A DNA stretch of 64,000 nucleotides. It comes from Buchnera aphidicola (Aphis craccivora). Its GTDB lineage: Bacteria; Pseudomonadota; Gammaproteobacteria; Enterobacterales; Enterobacteriaceae. Of the stretch, positions 51,896-62,127 are shown one piece after another (the first letter of the stretch is position 1; the number at the start of each line of letters is the position of its first letter). Location of the stretch: positions 124,001 to 188,000 of the forward strand of contig NZ_CP034897.1 of NCBI RefSeq assembly GCF_005082145.1, read 5' to 3'. The notes below the pieces were generated by a model that had not been told where the DNA came from, did no database searches, and worked only from the letters and a program-made list of their open reading frames with translations. The position numbers and the translations under genes were made by a program.

Positions 51896-53350
51896 ATGAT
51901 GATAAATCTAAAAGAATTAACTGCTTTATTACCTTTGTTAATTTTAGTAGCAGGTGTAGTGATAGTTATATTATCTATTTCTTATAATCGAAATCATTTT
52001 TTGGTTACCGTATTAAGTACATTTGCTTTATTTGCAACTTTTTTTTCATTATATTTTTTAATTTCAATTGTTCCCATTGATATCACTGTATTATTTCATG
52101 TGAATAAGTATTCTATTTTATATATTAGTATTATTTTAATTTCTAGTCTTTCGACTTGTATTTTTTCATATTCATGGTTATTAAATTATCCTTTTAATAA
52201 AGAAGAATTTTATTTATTACTACTTCTTTCAACATTAGGTTCAATTTGTTTAACTATTTCTAATCATATGTCATCAATATTTATTAGTATTGAGTTAATG
52301 TCATTACCAATTTTTGGTTTGCTTGCTTATTCAAATTATGTAAATTATGCTTTAGAAGCAGCGTTTAAATATCTTATTTTATCTGCTATATCTTCTGCGT
52401 TTTTATTACTTGGTATTTCTTGGATATATGCTATTTCTGGAAATCTTAGCATTTCGTCTATAAATTATGTTTTATCGTTTATATCAAATGATGAAAAAAT
52501 AGTTGTACTATTTGGAATAGTAATGGTATTAATTTCGTTTTTATTTAAACTATCACTAGTTCCGTTTCATTTATGGACATCAGATATCTATCAAGGAACA
52601 CCATCTTCAATTTTATCATTTTTTTCTGTTTCTGGAAAAGTAGCTCTTTTTAGTGTTTTATTAAATATATTTGCATGTAATTCTATTATGAATAATAAAA
52701 TATTATATTTAATTTTATTATTGATAAGTATTTTTTCTATATTATTTGGAAGTTTAATGGCTATTTTTCAAAATAATATTAAAAGATTTTTTGGTTATTC
52801 ATCAATATCTCAATTAGGTTATTTATTAATAATTTTTCTTGTTTTAAAAAATAATTATCTTTTTTCTTTAGAAACGGTTATCATTTACCTTTTTAATTAT
52901 TTATTTATTAATATATCATATTTTGGTGTTATTCAGTTATTTTCTCATTCATCTAATGATGTAGATTTAATTGATTCATATAGAGGCATGTTTTGGTCTA
53001 AACCTATTTTAAGTGGGATTATGACGATTGCTTTACTTTCTTTAGCTGGAATTCCTATAACTTTAGGTTTTATTGGAAAATTTTATATTTTATCTATTAT
53101 AATAAAAAATAATTTATGGTTAATTGGTTTTAGTTTTTTGTTTGGAACTATATTAGGTTTTTATGGTTATTTTAGATTAATTATTAATTTATATTTAAAA
53201 CCATTAGATCCATTATTAAATAATAAAAATATATCAAATATTTGCATTGATGTTCCTTCTGAAATTTGCATAGTATTTTCTGGGGTAATATTATTAACAT
53301 TAGGGATATTTCCAAATCCGTTAATATATTTAATAAAGTTAGCTGAGTAA
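51896..53350 (+). CDS. nuoN: NADH-quinone oxidoreductase subunit N
   Basis: Third antiporter-like subunit, 484 residues (E. coli 485). Hallmarks are FISIELMSLPIFGLLAYS and FKLSLVPFHLWTSDIYQGTPSSILSFFSVSGKVA, followed by FGYSSISQLGYLL. Two adjacent ATG codons start the gene. It closes the nuo operon; the 130 bp that follow contain no clear terminator. Confidence 0.97.
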   Translation: MMINLKELTALLPLLILVAGVVIVILSISYNRNHFLVTVLSTFALFATFFSLYFLISIVPIDITVLFHVNKYSILYISIILISSLSTCIFSYSWLLNYPFNKEEFYLLLLLSTLGSICLTISNHMSSIFISIELMSLPIFGLLAYSNYVNYALEAAFKYLILSAISSAFLLLGISWIYAISGNLSISSINYVLSFISNDEKIVVLFGIVMVLISFLFKLSLVPFHLWTSDIYQGTPSSILSFFSVSGKVALFSVLLNIFACNSIMNNKILYLILLLISIFSILFGSLMAIFQNNIKRFFGYSSISQLGYLLIIFLVLKNNYLFSLETVIIYLFNYLFINISYFGVIQLFSHSSNDVDLIDSYRGMFWSKPILSGIMTIALLSLAGIPITLGFIGKFYILSIIIKNNLWLIGFSFLFGTILGFYGYFRLIINLYLKPLDPLLNNKNISNICIDVPSEICIVFSGVILLTLGIFPNPLIYLIKLAE

Positions 53351-53478
53351 TTTATAGTAAATAACTATCAGTAAATAATAATTTTACATTGTCTGATTTT
53401 TTAAAAAGTTAATAATATTTTTTGTTAAATAAATTTTTTTAATTAAATAAAAAAAGATTTAATGATTATTTTTTAATT

Positions 53479-54390
53479 TTGCTGATATTTGGAGGGTTTT
53501 TTATTTTAATTAAATTTTTTAAAAAATATAATTTTAAAAATCAAATAAAACATTTTTTTTATTTATATCGTTGGATTTTTAGTTATTTTTTTGCTTTTTT
53601 TTTGTTCGTTTCTATATTTTGGAGTTTTTTATATAAAATAAGTGGAATGCATATTGCTAATAAAAATATTGTTTCTTTTTTAACTAGTTATTTATTAGAA
53701 ATTATGCTTTCAATAGATAATGTTTTTGTTTGGTTTTTAATTTTTAAATCACTTAAAATACCAATTATTTATCAAAAAAAAGTTTTATTATATGGATTAT
53801 TAGGAGCTTTAGTATTACGTTTTGTATTTTCTTTTTTTGGTTTTTTTTTATTTTCTAAGTGGCATTGGATATTATATTTTTTTGGAATATTATTTATATT
53901 AATTAGTCTTAAAACATTTTTTATACCAAATAAAGAAGAAACTAAACAAAAAAATATAGGATTATTTTGGATTTATAAAATTTTTAGAATAAGTGATAAT
54001 GCTTGTTGTAAAAATTTTTTTGTAAAAATAAATAATAAAATATTTTTGACTCCTTTATTTGTATCTTTAATTCTTATAGAATTTAGTGATATTCTCTTTT
54101 CTGCAGATAGCATTCCTGCTATTTTTTCTATTACTCATAATTTATTTATTATTTTATCATCTAATATTTTTTCAGTTGTAGGATTAAGATCTATGTATTT
54201 ATTTATGGCATCTGTAGTAAAAAAATTTCCTATGATAGAATATGCTTTATCATTTATTTTAATGTTTATAGGTTTTAAAATATTACTTGAAAAATTTATA
54301 GTAATTTCAACTTTTTTTACTTTTAGTATTATATTAATCATTTTAATCGCTACATTTATGATTAATATTATTTTTATCAAGAAAAAATAA
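53479..54390 (+). CDS. alx: TerC/Alx-family integral membrane protein, uncertain start
   Basis: Homologous to E. coli Alx (YgjT), a TerC-family protein with about nine helices, implicated in manganese handling. The conserved motifs LEIMLSIDNVFVWFLIF and LIEFSDILFSADSIPAIFSIT carry the acidic metal-site residues. The open frame has no ATG start: only TTG at 53479 is available, without a Shine-Dalgarno. An ATG at 53462 in another frame reads MIIF and stops at 53474. One more T in the T6 run at 53469-53474 would join them as MIIFLILLIFGGF, matching the E. coli N terminus residue for residue in length. So the gene may be frameshifted at its start. Confidence 0.8.
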   Translation: MLIFGGFFILIKFFKKYNFKNQIKHFFYLYRWIFSYFFAFFLFVSIFWSFLYKISGMHIANKNIVSFLTSYLLEIMLSIDNVFVWFLIFKSLKIPIIYQKKVLLYGLLGALVLRFVFSFFGFFLFSKWHWILYFFGILFILISLKTFFIPNKEETKQKNIGLFWIYKIFRISDNACCKNFFVKINNKIFLTPLFVSLILIEFSDILFSADSIPAIFSITHNLFIILSSNIFSVVGLRSMYLFMASVVKKFPMIEYALSFILMFIGFKILLEKFIVISTFFTFSIILIILIATFMINIIFIKKK

Positions 54391-54460
54391 TGTTACGTAA
54401 TTATTTATATTTAATATTTTTAAAATTTATATGATAAATTTTTTTAAATAAGTTGGAAAT

Positions 54461-55709
54461 ATGTGTAAAAAAAATTTTTCTTTTTCTAGGTGGATTGAAT
54501 ATTTAGAAAAATTAGAAAAAAAAAATGAAATTAATTTAATAAAAGTAAAAAATATTGCAGAAAAATTAAATTTATTAAGTTTAAAGTCTTTTTTTTTTTA
54601 CTATAGGAGGAACCAATGGCAAAGGAACAACATGTGCTATGTTAGAGCAATTATTATTAGATGCAGGTTACCAAGTTGGTTTGTATACATCTCCGCATCT
54701 TTTAAATTTTATAGAACGAGTTAAAATTAACGGTTCATATCTCACTGAAATACAATATGTTTCTGCATTTATTAATATAGATTCTGTAAAATCAGATTAT
54801 TCTTTAAGTTATTTTGAATTTATTACACTTACAGCTTTATTGTTATTTAAACAATATTCATTAGATGTGATTATATTAGAAGTTGGTTTAGGAGGTAGGT
54901 TAGATGCTACTAATATTATAGATTCAAATATATCTTTGATTACCAATATAGGTCTTGATCATACTTCAATTTTAGGTTCAAATAGATTCAGTATAGCTCG
55001 TGAAAAAGCTGGTATTTTTAGAAGAAACAAGATTGCTGTTATTGGGGAAAAAAATCCCCCAGATTCTATATATCAAGAAGCACAAAAAAGTAAAACAATA
55101 TTAAAAATAGTGAATAAAGATTGGTATTGGGAAAAGTACAGTAATACATGGAATTTAATTCATTCAAATATAAAATTATACAACTTGCCAGTACCTCAAA
55201 TACCATTGCCAAATGCCGCTATTGCTTTATCAGCATTATTTTATTCTAATCTTAAAATTAATAAAGAAACATTAAAAAATTCAATATTAAAAGTACAATT
55301 ACAAGGTAGATTTCAAATTATTTCTTATTTTCCTCGTATTATTCTTGACGTCGCTCATAATTCTAATGCATCTTTATACCTTGCTAAAAAAATTGATCAA
55401 ATAGATACACAAGGAAAGATATATTCAATATTTGGTGTGTGTAAAGACAAAGACATTTTATCAATTATTGCTCCATTAAAAGATAAAGTTTATTCTTGGT
55501 ATGTTTCTACTTTACCTACAACTCGAACTGCTACTATTAAGCAATTAAAAAATATTTTACCTATTCATAACACATTTTTTTTTAATAGTATTTATAATGC
55601 TTGGAATAACTTAAAAAAAATACTAACTAAAAAAGATATAGTGTTAGTTTTTGGTTCTTTTATTACTGTTTCAGAATTTATTGCTATAAAAAATAAACAA
55701 ATAAAATAA
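54461..55709 (+). CDS. folC: folylpolyglutamate / dihydrofolate synthase, frameshifted at a T11 tract
   Basis: Adds glutamate to folates. The first frame from ATG 54461 encodes the N terminus (SRWIEYLEKLEKK, then LLSLKSFFF). After the T11 run at 54589-54599 the sense continues one frame over as TIGGTNGKGTTCAMLEQLL, the Mur-ligase-type ATP loop. It runs to 55709 with VGLGGRLDATN and DVAHNSNASLYL. With ten T residues the protein would be 415 residues (E. coli 422). An ATG at 54639 lies after the ATP loop, so starting there would give an inactive enzyme. Either rescued by slippage or a miscalled homopolymer. Confidence 0.88.
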
Positions 55710-55739
55710 CATAATAAGAAATTATTTTTTGGAAAAACT

Positions 55740-56170
55740 ATGATCTTAATAGATTTTATTATTTTTATTGTTATTTTTTTTTCTACTTTTTTAGGAATAT
55801 TTAAAGGTTTTTTGAAAGATTTAACATCTACTATATTTTGGTTTTTTTTTGTTTATTTTTTTATTAATTATATATATTTTAGTAATTTTTATTCTGATAT
55901 TTTTTTAAAAAATAAAAATTATTTAATAATTTTAATTACTATTATTTTTTTTTTACAGTAAAAATATTATTGAATTTTATCTTTAATAAAATAATTAAAA
56001 AATTTAAATTATTATACATTAATATTATTTTAGGAGGTTTATTTGGTTTATTTCGAGGAATAATATTAGTGTTTTTTTTATTATTTTTTATTTATAAGTA
56101 TAGTAATACTATTTATTTAAATTTAATAGAAGAATCTTTTTTAATTCATTTATTTTTTACATATTTTTAA
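55740..56170 (+). pseudogene. cvpA: cvpA, frameshifted at a T10 tract
   Basis: CvpA is a small inner-membrane protein needed for colicin V export and, in enterobacteria, envelope stress tolerance. Frame one (55740-55961) encodes the N-terminal helices MILIDFIIFIVIFFSTFLGIF. Frame two continues TVKILLNFIFNKII through GGLFGLFRGIILV to 56170. One more T in the T10 run at 55945-55954 gives a continuous 143-residue product (E. coli 162). The zero-frame context U UUU UUA is a known type of -1 slippery heptamer. Whether this is decay or recoding cannot be told from sequence. It follows folC; in E. coli dedD lies between them. Confidence 0.8.
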
Positions 56171-56198
56171 AAAATAATTTTTAATGTATTTTAAAATA

Positions 56199-56234
56199 CT
56201 AAGCACATTATTTTTAAAAATATATTGTGCTTAG
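56199..56234. terminator. bidirectional terminator between cvpA and prs
   Basis: CTAAGCACA (56199-56207) pairs perfectly with TGTGCTTAG (56226-56234) around an 18-base A/T loop. It sits between the convergent ends of cvpA and prs. Stretches of T occur on both strands nearby, so it can end both transcripts. Confidence 0.6.
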
Positions 56235-56244
56235 CATCAATTTG

Positions 56245-57192
56245 TTAATGTTCAAACATTGCAGAAATAGATTCTTCATTACTGATTCGTCTTATAGCTT
56301 CTGCTAACATTCCGGCCAATGTAAGAGTTCGTACATTTGGTAATAATCTAATTTTTTCTTGTAATGGAATAGTATCGCATACAACTACTTCATCAATGAC
56401 TGAATATTTTAAATTTTCTGATGCTTTTCCTGAAAAAATAGGATGTGTAGCATATGCAAAAACTCTTTTTGCACCTCTTTCTTTAAGAGCTTCTGCGGCT
56501 TTGCAAAGTGTTCCTCCAGTATCAATCATATCATCAACTAAAATGCAATCTCTATTTGCAACATCACCAATAATATTCATCACTTGAGAGATATTAGGAC
56601 GAGGCCTTCTTTTATCTATAATTGCCATATCAGTATCATAAAGAAGTTTAGCAATTGCTCTAGCTCTTACGACTCCACCAATATCAGGAGAGACAACAAT
56701 AGGATTTTTTAATTCTCTTTGCAACATATCTTCTAACAGAATCAAACTACCAAATACATTATCTACAGGTACATCAAAAAATCCTTGAATTTGTTCAGCA
56801 TGTAAATCTACTGTTAATACACGATCTACTCCGATACTGGATAAAAAATCAGCTACAACTTTAGCTGTAATTGGAACACGTGCGGATCTTACACGTCTGT
56901 CTTGACGTGAATATCCAAAATATGGGATTACTGCAGTAATTCTACCAGCTGAAGCTCTTCTTAATGCGTCTACCATTACAACAAGCTCCATAATATTATC
57001 ATTAGTTGGAGAGCAGGTTGACTGTATAATAAAGACATCACTTCCTCTAACATTTTCATTAATTTGAACGCTAATTTCACCGTCACTAAATCGTCCTACA
57101 GATGCATTTCCTAAATTTATATAAAGTCGGTGAGCAATAAATTTTGCTAGTTTTGGAATAGAATTTCCAGCAAATAATTTCATATCTGGCAT
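56245..57192 (-). CDS. prs: ribose-phosphate pyrophosphokinase
   Basis: Makes PRPP from ribose-5-phosphate and ATP for nucleotide, His, Trp and NAD synthesis. The 315 residues equal the E. coli length. The ATP/metal motifs [22 protein letters not shown] and [17 protein letters not shown] and the PRPP loop [13 protein letters not shown] are intact. It is notably more conserved and less AT-biased in codon choice than neighbouring genes. Confidence 0.98.
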   Translation of the reverse strand: MPDMKLFAGNSIPKLAKFIAHRLYINLGNASVGRFSDGEISVQINENVRGSDVFIIQSTCSPTNDNIMELVVMVDALRRASAGRITAVIPYFGYSRQDRRVRSARVPITAKVVADFLSSIGVDRVLTVDLHAEQIQGFFDVPVDNVFGSLILLEDMLQRELKNPIVVSPDIGGVVRARAIAKLLYDTDMAIIDKRRPRPNISQVMNIIGDVANRDCILVDDMIDTGGTLCKAAEALKERGAKRVFAYATHPIFSGKASENLKYSVIDEVVVCDTIPLQEKIRLLPNVRTLTLAGMLAEAIRRISNEESISAMFEH

Positions 57193-57232
57193 AAAAAACC
57201 TTGTTTTTTATTTTTTATTTTAATGTTGATTT

Positions 57233-58111
57233 TTAATTGAAAATATGAGTATTTCTTTTATAAAAAACATGATGTAGTGGAGAAGTATTAACACTTTTAG
57301 CAATAAATCCTTCCATATTCTTGGGAAGTAAAGAAAATATTTTTTGAGCAGATAGCTTATCATTAAACTCTGCAAAAACACAGGATCCTGTTCCAGTCAT
57401 TCTAGTAGGCGCATAAATCGATAGCATAGAAAGTAATTTTTTTATTTTTTTAAATTTATTACTTACTATATTTTCAAAATCATTGCTAAATGGAGATTTT
57501 AATAATAATTGTATTGTTTTTTTTTGAGATGTGCTCTTAAGAAAAGAACTAGAGAATATATTTTTTGTTAAAATATGAATTTTAGGATAAACAACTAGAT
57601 ACCATTTTTCATTTCTTTGAATAGGATGCAATATTTCTCCTATTCCTTCAACAATAGATGTCTTTCCCATGATAAATGCTGGAATATCTGATCCAATTTT
57701 AAGACTGAATTTAGCTAATTCTTCCAATGTAAATTTTGTTTTCCAGAGTTTATTTAATACAATTAATACTGTTGCAGCATTGGATGACCCACCTCCTAAA
57801 CCACTTCCTATGGGTATTTTTTTATTTAAAAATATTTTTGCTCCAAGAGTGGTACAATTTGTTTTTTCATAATATAATGCTTTTGATTTTAACAATTGAG
57901 CTGCTTTAATAATAGTATTTTCTTTATTTAAAAAAAGTTGTTTTTCAGCGAATAATTCAATTTTATTAGTTTTGTTTGAAATTATTTTTAATGTATCACC
58001 ATAATTGAGAAATTGAAATAAACTTTGTATATAATGATATCCGTCTGAACGAATACCTGTAACGTATAAAAATAAATTAATTTTTGCAGGAGAAGGCCAT
58101 GTATATATCAT
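57233..58111 (-). CDS. ispE: 4-diphosphocytidyl-2-C-methyl-D-erythritol kinase
   Basis: GHMP-family kinase of the MEP isoprenoid pathway, which IspH (29197-30159) completes. The 292 residues compare with 283 in E. coli. The ATP loop is IPIGSGLGGGSSNAATVL and the N-terminal PSPAKINLFLYVTGIRSDGYH and C-terminal MTGTGSCVFAEF are diagnostic. It lies 40 bp upstream of prs, as in E. coli. Confidence 0.96.
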   Translation of the reverse strand: MIYTWPSPAKINLFLYVTGIRSDGYHYIQSLFQFLNYGDTLKIISNKTNKIELFAEKQLFLNKENTIIKAAQLLKSKALYYEKTNCTTLGAKIFLNKKIPIGSGLGGGSSNAATVLIVLNKLWKTKFTLEELAKFSLKIGSDIPAFIMGKTSIVEGIGEILHPIQRNEKWYLVVYPKIHILTKNIFSSSFLKSTSQKKTIQLLLKSPFSNDFENIVSNKFKKIKKLLSMLSIYAPTRMTGTGSCVFAEFNDKLSAQKIFSLLPKNMEGFIAKSVNTSPLHHVFYKRNTHIFN

Positions 58112-58296
58112 TTTGTGTTTGTTTTTAAAAAATTATTTTTATGTTAATATTTATTAAAATTATACTGAAAATTATTAAAAATGATATAATCATTTTAATT
58201 TGAAGATTTTAATTTTTTATTATTAGAATATATTAATTAGCTTAAAAAATATAAATATTATTTAATTTTTTTGAATTACAAAAGGGATAATATTAT

Positions 58297-59382
58297 ATGA
58301 ACGCATCTATTATTAATAAATTAAAGTCTTTAAAATATCGTTATCAAGAAATTGAAGTGTTACTTACTCAAAAAGACACTATATTAAATCAAGATAAATT
58401 AAAAAACTTATCTAAAGAATATTTAAAACTTTCTGAAATTATTAAATATTTTATTGAGTGGGAAAAAATAGAATATGATATGAAAGATATAAATGCTTTA
58501 TTTGATGATAAAGAAATGTTTGATGTAGCAAAAGAAGAATATTACATACTTAAAAAACAAAAAAAAAAATTAGAAAAAAAAATCAAAATATTATTATTAC
58601 CTGAAGATCCTAATGATCAGCATAGTTGTTTAATTGAAATTCGAGCAGCTACAGGTGGAGATGAATCATCTATTTTTGCAGGTCAACTATTTAGAATGTA
58701 TATAAGATATGCTGAAAGTTATATGTGGAAAACAGAAATAATGAGTTCTAGTGAAAATGAAAAGGGAGGATTTAAAGAAATTATAGTTAAAATTACAGGA
58801 AAAGGTGCTTCTGGTCGTTTAAAATTTGAATCAGGAGGGCATCGCGTCCAACGAGTACCGGAAACTGAATCGCAAGGGAGAATTCATACATCTACTTGTA
58901 CTATTGCTGTAATGCCTGTCCTTCCTAAAACAGAAAAAGAAGAAATTAATTTATCTGATTTAAAAATTGATACTTTTCGTTCTTCTGGAGCTGGTGGTCA
59001 ACATGTTAATACTACTGATTCAGCCATTAGAATTACTCATGTACCAACAGGATATGTAGTAGAATGTCAAGATGAACGATCACAACATAAAAACAAAGCA
59101 AAAGCTTTATCTATTTTATCTGCTCGTTTATATACTGCAAAATTAGAAAAAAATCAACAAGAAAATTCTTCTATGAGACGTGTCTTATTAGGTAGTGGAT
59201 CAAGATCAGATAGAAATCGAACATATAATTTTCCGCAAAATAGAATTACAGATCATAGAATTAATTTAACTATATATAAATTAGATGAAGTATTAGAAGG
59301 AAAATTAGATTATTTGATTAAACCAATAATTCAAGAATATCAAGCAGATATGCTCTCTTCTTTATCTGAGTTTAAAGTATGA
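58297..59382 (+). CDS. prfA: peptide chain release factor 1
   Basis: Recognises UAA and UAG and triggers peptide release. The 361 residues compare with 360 in E. coli. The codon-recognition loop reads [14 protein letters not shown] (the PxT tripeptide is PET), and the catalytic GGQ is in [13 protein letters not shown]. An A11 run (58559-58569) lies in frame and is intact. hemA, upstream in E. coli, is absent. The TGA overlaps the prmC ATG. Confidence 0.97.
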   Translation: MNASIINKLKSLKYRYQEIEVLLTQKDTILNQDKLKNLSKEYLKLSEIIKYFIEWEKIEYDMKDINALFDDKEMFDVAKEEYYILKKQKKKLEKKIKILLLPEDPNDQHSCLIEIRAATGGDESSIFAGQLFRMYIRYAESYMWKTEIMSSSENEKGGFKEIIVKITGKGASGRLKFESGGHRVQRVPETESQGRIHTSTCTIAVMPVLPKTEKEEINLSDLKIDTFRSSGAGGQHVNTTDSAIRITHVPTGYVVECQDERSQHKNKAKALSILSARLYTAKLEKNQQENSSMRRVLLGSGSRSDRNRTYNFPQNRITDHRINLTIYKLDEVLEGKLDYLIKPIIQEYQADMLSSLSEFKV

Positions 59383-60205
59383 AAATATATCAATGGCTAC
59401 AGGAAACAATTAAAATATTCTCTAATTTTGAATATCCTCGATATGAAGCTGAAATATTATTAAGTCATGTATTAAAACGTTCACGATCTTGGATTATAGC
59501 TTTTGATGAAAAAAAATTAAATGAATTTACTCAAAAAAAGTTAAAAAATTTTGTTGATCGAAGATTAATAGGTGAACCTATGGCTTATATATTAGGAAAA
59601 AAAGATTTTTGGTCTTTATCTTTACATGTATCTCCAGATACTTTAATTCCTAGACCTGATACAGAAATTTTAGTTGAAAAAGTATTATCTAAAATTAATA
59701 AAGATCAAAAATACATTCTTGATTTAGGAACAGGCTGTGGAGCCATCGCATTAGCACTTGCAAGCATTTGTTCAAATTTCAACATTACGGCTGTTGACAA
59801 TTCAAATAAAGCTATTAAAATAGCTAAAACAAATGCGATAGAATTAAATTTAAATAATATTTTTTTTTTTATAGTAATTGGTTTTCACATATAAATAAAA
59901 AATTTCATATTATTGTAAGTAATCCCCCATATATTAGTTTAAAAGAAATGCAATTTTATAAAAAAAATCTTATTTTCGAGCCAATTAATGCATTGGTATC
60001 AGAAAATAATGGATTAAAAGATATTGAGTTAATTATAAATCAAGCAAAAAATTATTTATTTTATAACGGCTGGCTATTTATTGAACATGGATGGAAACAA
60101 AAGTTACAGGTTCAGTTTTTATTTAAAAAATATAATTTTTTAAATATACAATCTTATAAAGATTATGGAGGTAATGATCGTGTTACTATTGGTCAAAAAA
60201 AATAA
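59379..60205 (+). CDS. prmC: release factor glutamine methyltransferase, frameshifted at a T11 tract
   Basis: PrmC (HemK) methylates the GGQ glutamine of RF1 and RF2. Frame one from ATG 59379 reads through TLIPRPDTE and the SAM-binding [16 protein letters not shown], then stops at 59892-59894. The sense resumes in the -1 frame after the T11 run at 59860-59870 as [22 protein letters not shown], carrying the catalytic NPPY motif, to 60205. With twelve T the product would be 275 residues (E. coli 277) and [11 protein letters not shown] aligns gap-free with E. coli NIHILQSDWFS. Without a shift the protein lacks NPPY. It overlaps prfA by 4 bases. Confidence 0.9.
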
Positions 60206-60335
60206 TAATATTTTTGAAGTTTTTAATTTACAAATAAAAATTTTAAATTTTTAAATATAATTAAATATTGTTTATTAAAATATTTTAAAAATAAATTTTA
60301 ATTTCTTTATTACTTAAAAGTATTAGTATAATAAT

Positions 60336-61145
60336 ATGAAATCTTTTTCAAAAAATAATTTATCTAAATTATCATTATTTGATTCTATTATAGCTGCTTC
60401 TCAGTTTATTCGAGAAGATTTTCCTGTAGAATCTGTAGTTTTAGATATGTGCAATAAAATTCAAGAAGCACAATCTTATATTTCATCTGAAATTGAACCA
60501 AATCAAAAATTAAAAAAATTATTAAATTTATTTTATAAAAATTGGAATTTTGGTGGAGCAAGTGGTATTTATAAACTTTCGGATGTATTGTGGATTGATA
60601 ATGTTTTGAAAACTAGACAAGGTACTGCTGTGTCTTTAGGTGTTCTTTTATTACATATTGCGAAAGAATTAAAATTACCATTAAATCCTGTAGCATTTCC
60701 TACACAATTAATACTAAGAGCTGATTGGTCAAATAAAAAAAAGTGGTTAATTAATCCGTTTAATGGTGATCTTTTAGATCAGCACACATTAGAAGTATGG
60801 TTAAAAGGAAATATTAGTCCAACAGCAGAGTTATATGAAAATGATTTATATCAAGCTGAGTCTATTACTATTATTCGAAAAATGTTAAATACTTTAAAAT
60901 CAGCTCTAATGGAAGAAAAAAATATGGAATTAGCTCTAAATGTCAGTAATGTTCTCTTACAAATTGATCCTAATGATCCATATGAAATCCGTGATAGAGG
61001 ATTGATTTATGCACATTTAGAGTGTAATCATGTTGCTTTAACAGATTTACTTTATTTTGTTGAAAATTGTCCGGAAGACCCTATTAGCGAAATAATTAAA
61101 GTTCAAATTCATACTATTGAACAAAAAAAAATGATATTACATTAA
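60336..61145 (+). CDS. sirB1: SirB1-family protein (YchA)
   Basis: Conserved protein of 269 residues, the same length as E. coli YchA/SirB1, with a transglutaminase-like N-terminal domain and a TPR-like C-terminal region (about 195-265). The conserved segment GTAVSLGVLLLHIAKEL contains no obvious active-site cysteine. Function is not established in any organism to my knowledge. It stands in the E. coli prfA-prmC-ychQ-ychA order with ychQ missing. Confidence 0.88.
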   Translation: MKSFSKNNLSKLSLFDSIIAASQFIREDFPVESVVLDMCNKIQEAQSYISSEIEPNQKLKKLLNLFYKNWNFGGASGIYKLSDVLWIDNVLKTRQGTAVSLGVLLLHIAKELKLPLNPVAFPTQLILRADWSNKKKWLINPFNGDLLDQHTLEVWLKGNISPTAELYENDLYQAESITIIRKMLNTLKSALMEEKNMELALNVSNVLLQIDPNDPYEIRDRGLIYAHLECNHVALTDLLYFVENCPEDPISEIIKVQIHTIEQKKMILH

Positions 61146-61152
61146 TAAAATT

Positions 61153-61959
61153 TTATCCAATATTAATTGTGTTTCTTTTATGTTGTGTATTTAGATAAAG
61201 TTTTTCAATAAATTTTTTATCTAGTTTACTAATTTTTTTTCCTTCTAAATAGGAATCAATTATATTATATTGAATGCCTAAAGCAAATTCGTCTGGTTTT
61301 TGTGGATTATTATCTTCAAGATCTGCTGTTGGTGTTTTTAAATATAAATTTTCAGGACAATTTAATTCTTTTAACAATAATCGACCTTGTCGTTTATTTA
61401 ATTGAGATATAAGATTAATATCTACTCCATGATCTCCATGTTTAGTAAAAAAACCTGTAATAATTTCTGCAGCGTTTCCTGTTCCTACAACTATTCCATT
61501 TTGCATTGAAGCTACGCTATATTGTACTTTCATTCTTTCTCTTGCTTTTTCGTTTCCTTTAACATGATCTGAAATTTTAATTCCTGCTATATTCAATGAT
61601 AATTCACTACTTAAGACTGATTTTTTAATATTAATTGTAAAAATTTTATCTGGATTAATAAAATCAATTACTTTTTTACAATCTTCTTCATCTTTTTGAA
61701 TGCCATATGGTAATCTTAATGCAATAAATTGATAGGATTGATCTTTTTTTTCTTTACGTAATTGTTCAATGGTTATTTGGCACAATTTTCCTGTTAATGT
61801 AGAATCTTGACCTCCACTGATCGCTACAATTAAAGATTTTAAATGAATGTTTTGCAGTAAGTATTTTTTTAATCGTATAATACGATTATTAATTTCTATT
61901 TTTGGCACAATTTTTGATTTTACATTTAGTAGTTTAATAATTTTTTTTTGTAATATCAT
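61153..61959 (-). CDS. nadE: NH3-dependent NAD+ synthetase
   Basis: Final step of NAD synthesis from nicotinate adenine dinucleotide, using ammonia. The 268 residues compare with 275 in E. coli. The PP-loop is [14 protein letters not shown], with [26 protein letters not shown] and [15 protein letters not shown] further on. It has no glutaminase domain. It converges on sirB1 with 7 bp between stops. Confidence 0.97.
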   Translation of the reverse strand: MILQKKIIKLLNVKSKIVPKIEINNRIIRLKKYLLQNIHLKSLIVAISGGQDSTLTGKLCQITIEQLRKEKKDQSYQFIALRLPYGIQKDEEDCKKVIDFINPDKIFTINIKKSVLSSELSLNIAGIKISDHVKGNEKARERMKVQYSVASMQNGIVVGTGNAAEIITGFFTKHGDHGVDINLISQLNKRQGRLLLKELNCPENLYLKTPTADLEDNNPQKPDEFALGIQYNIIDSYLEGKKISKLDKKFIEKLYLNTQHKRNTINIG

Positions 61960-62127
61960 ATTTTATTTAACTTTAAATTAATTGAGATGTGATAAAAATA
62001 TTTATTTTTTGTTAGATTATCTTTTTTTACTCTGTTAATTATTATATATTAAATATATTAATTTTTTTAATGAATATTAAAAAATTATTTTTACTTTTAA
62101 TTTTTAACTAAACATTGGTAAATAATA

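Noticed and set aside
58185..58190. TATAAT upstream of prfA
   Set aside because: A perfect -10 hexamer, but nothing resembling a -35 lies 16-18 bases upstream; too weak to report as a promoter.
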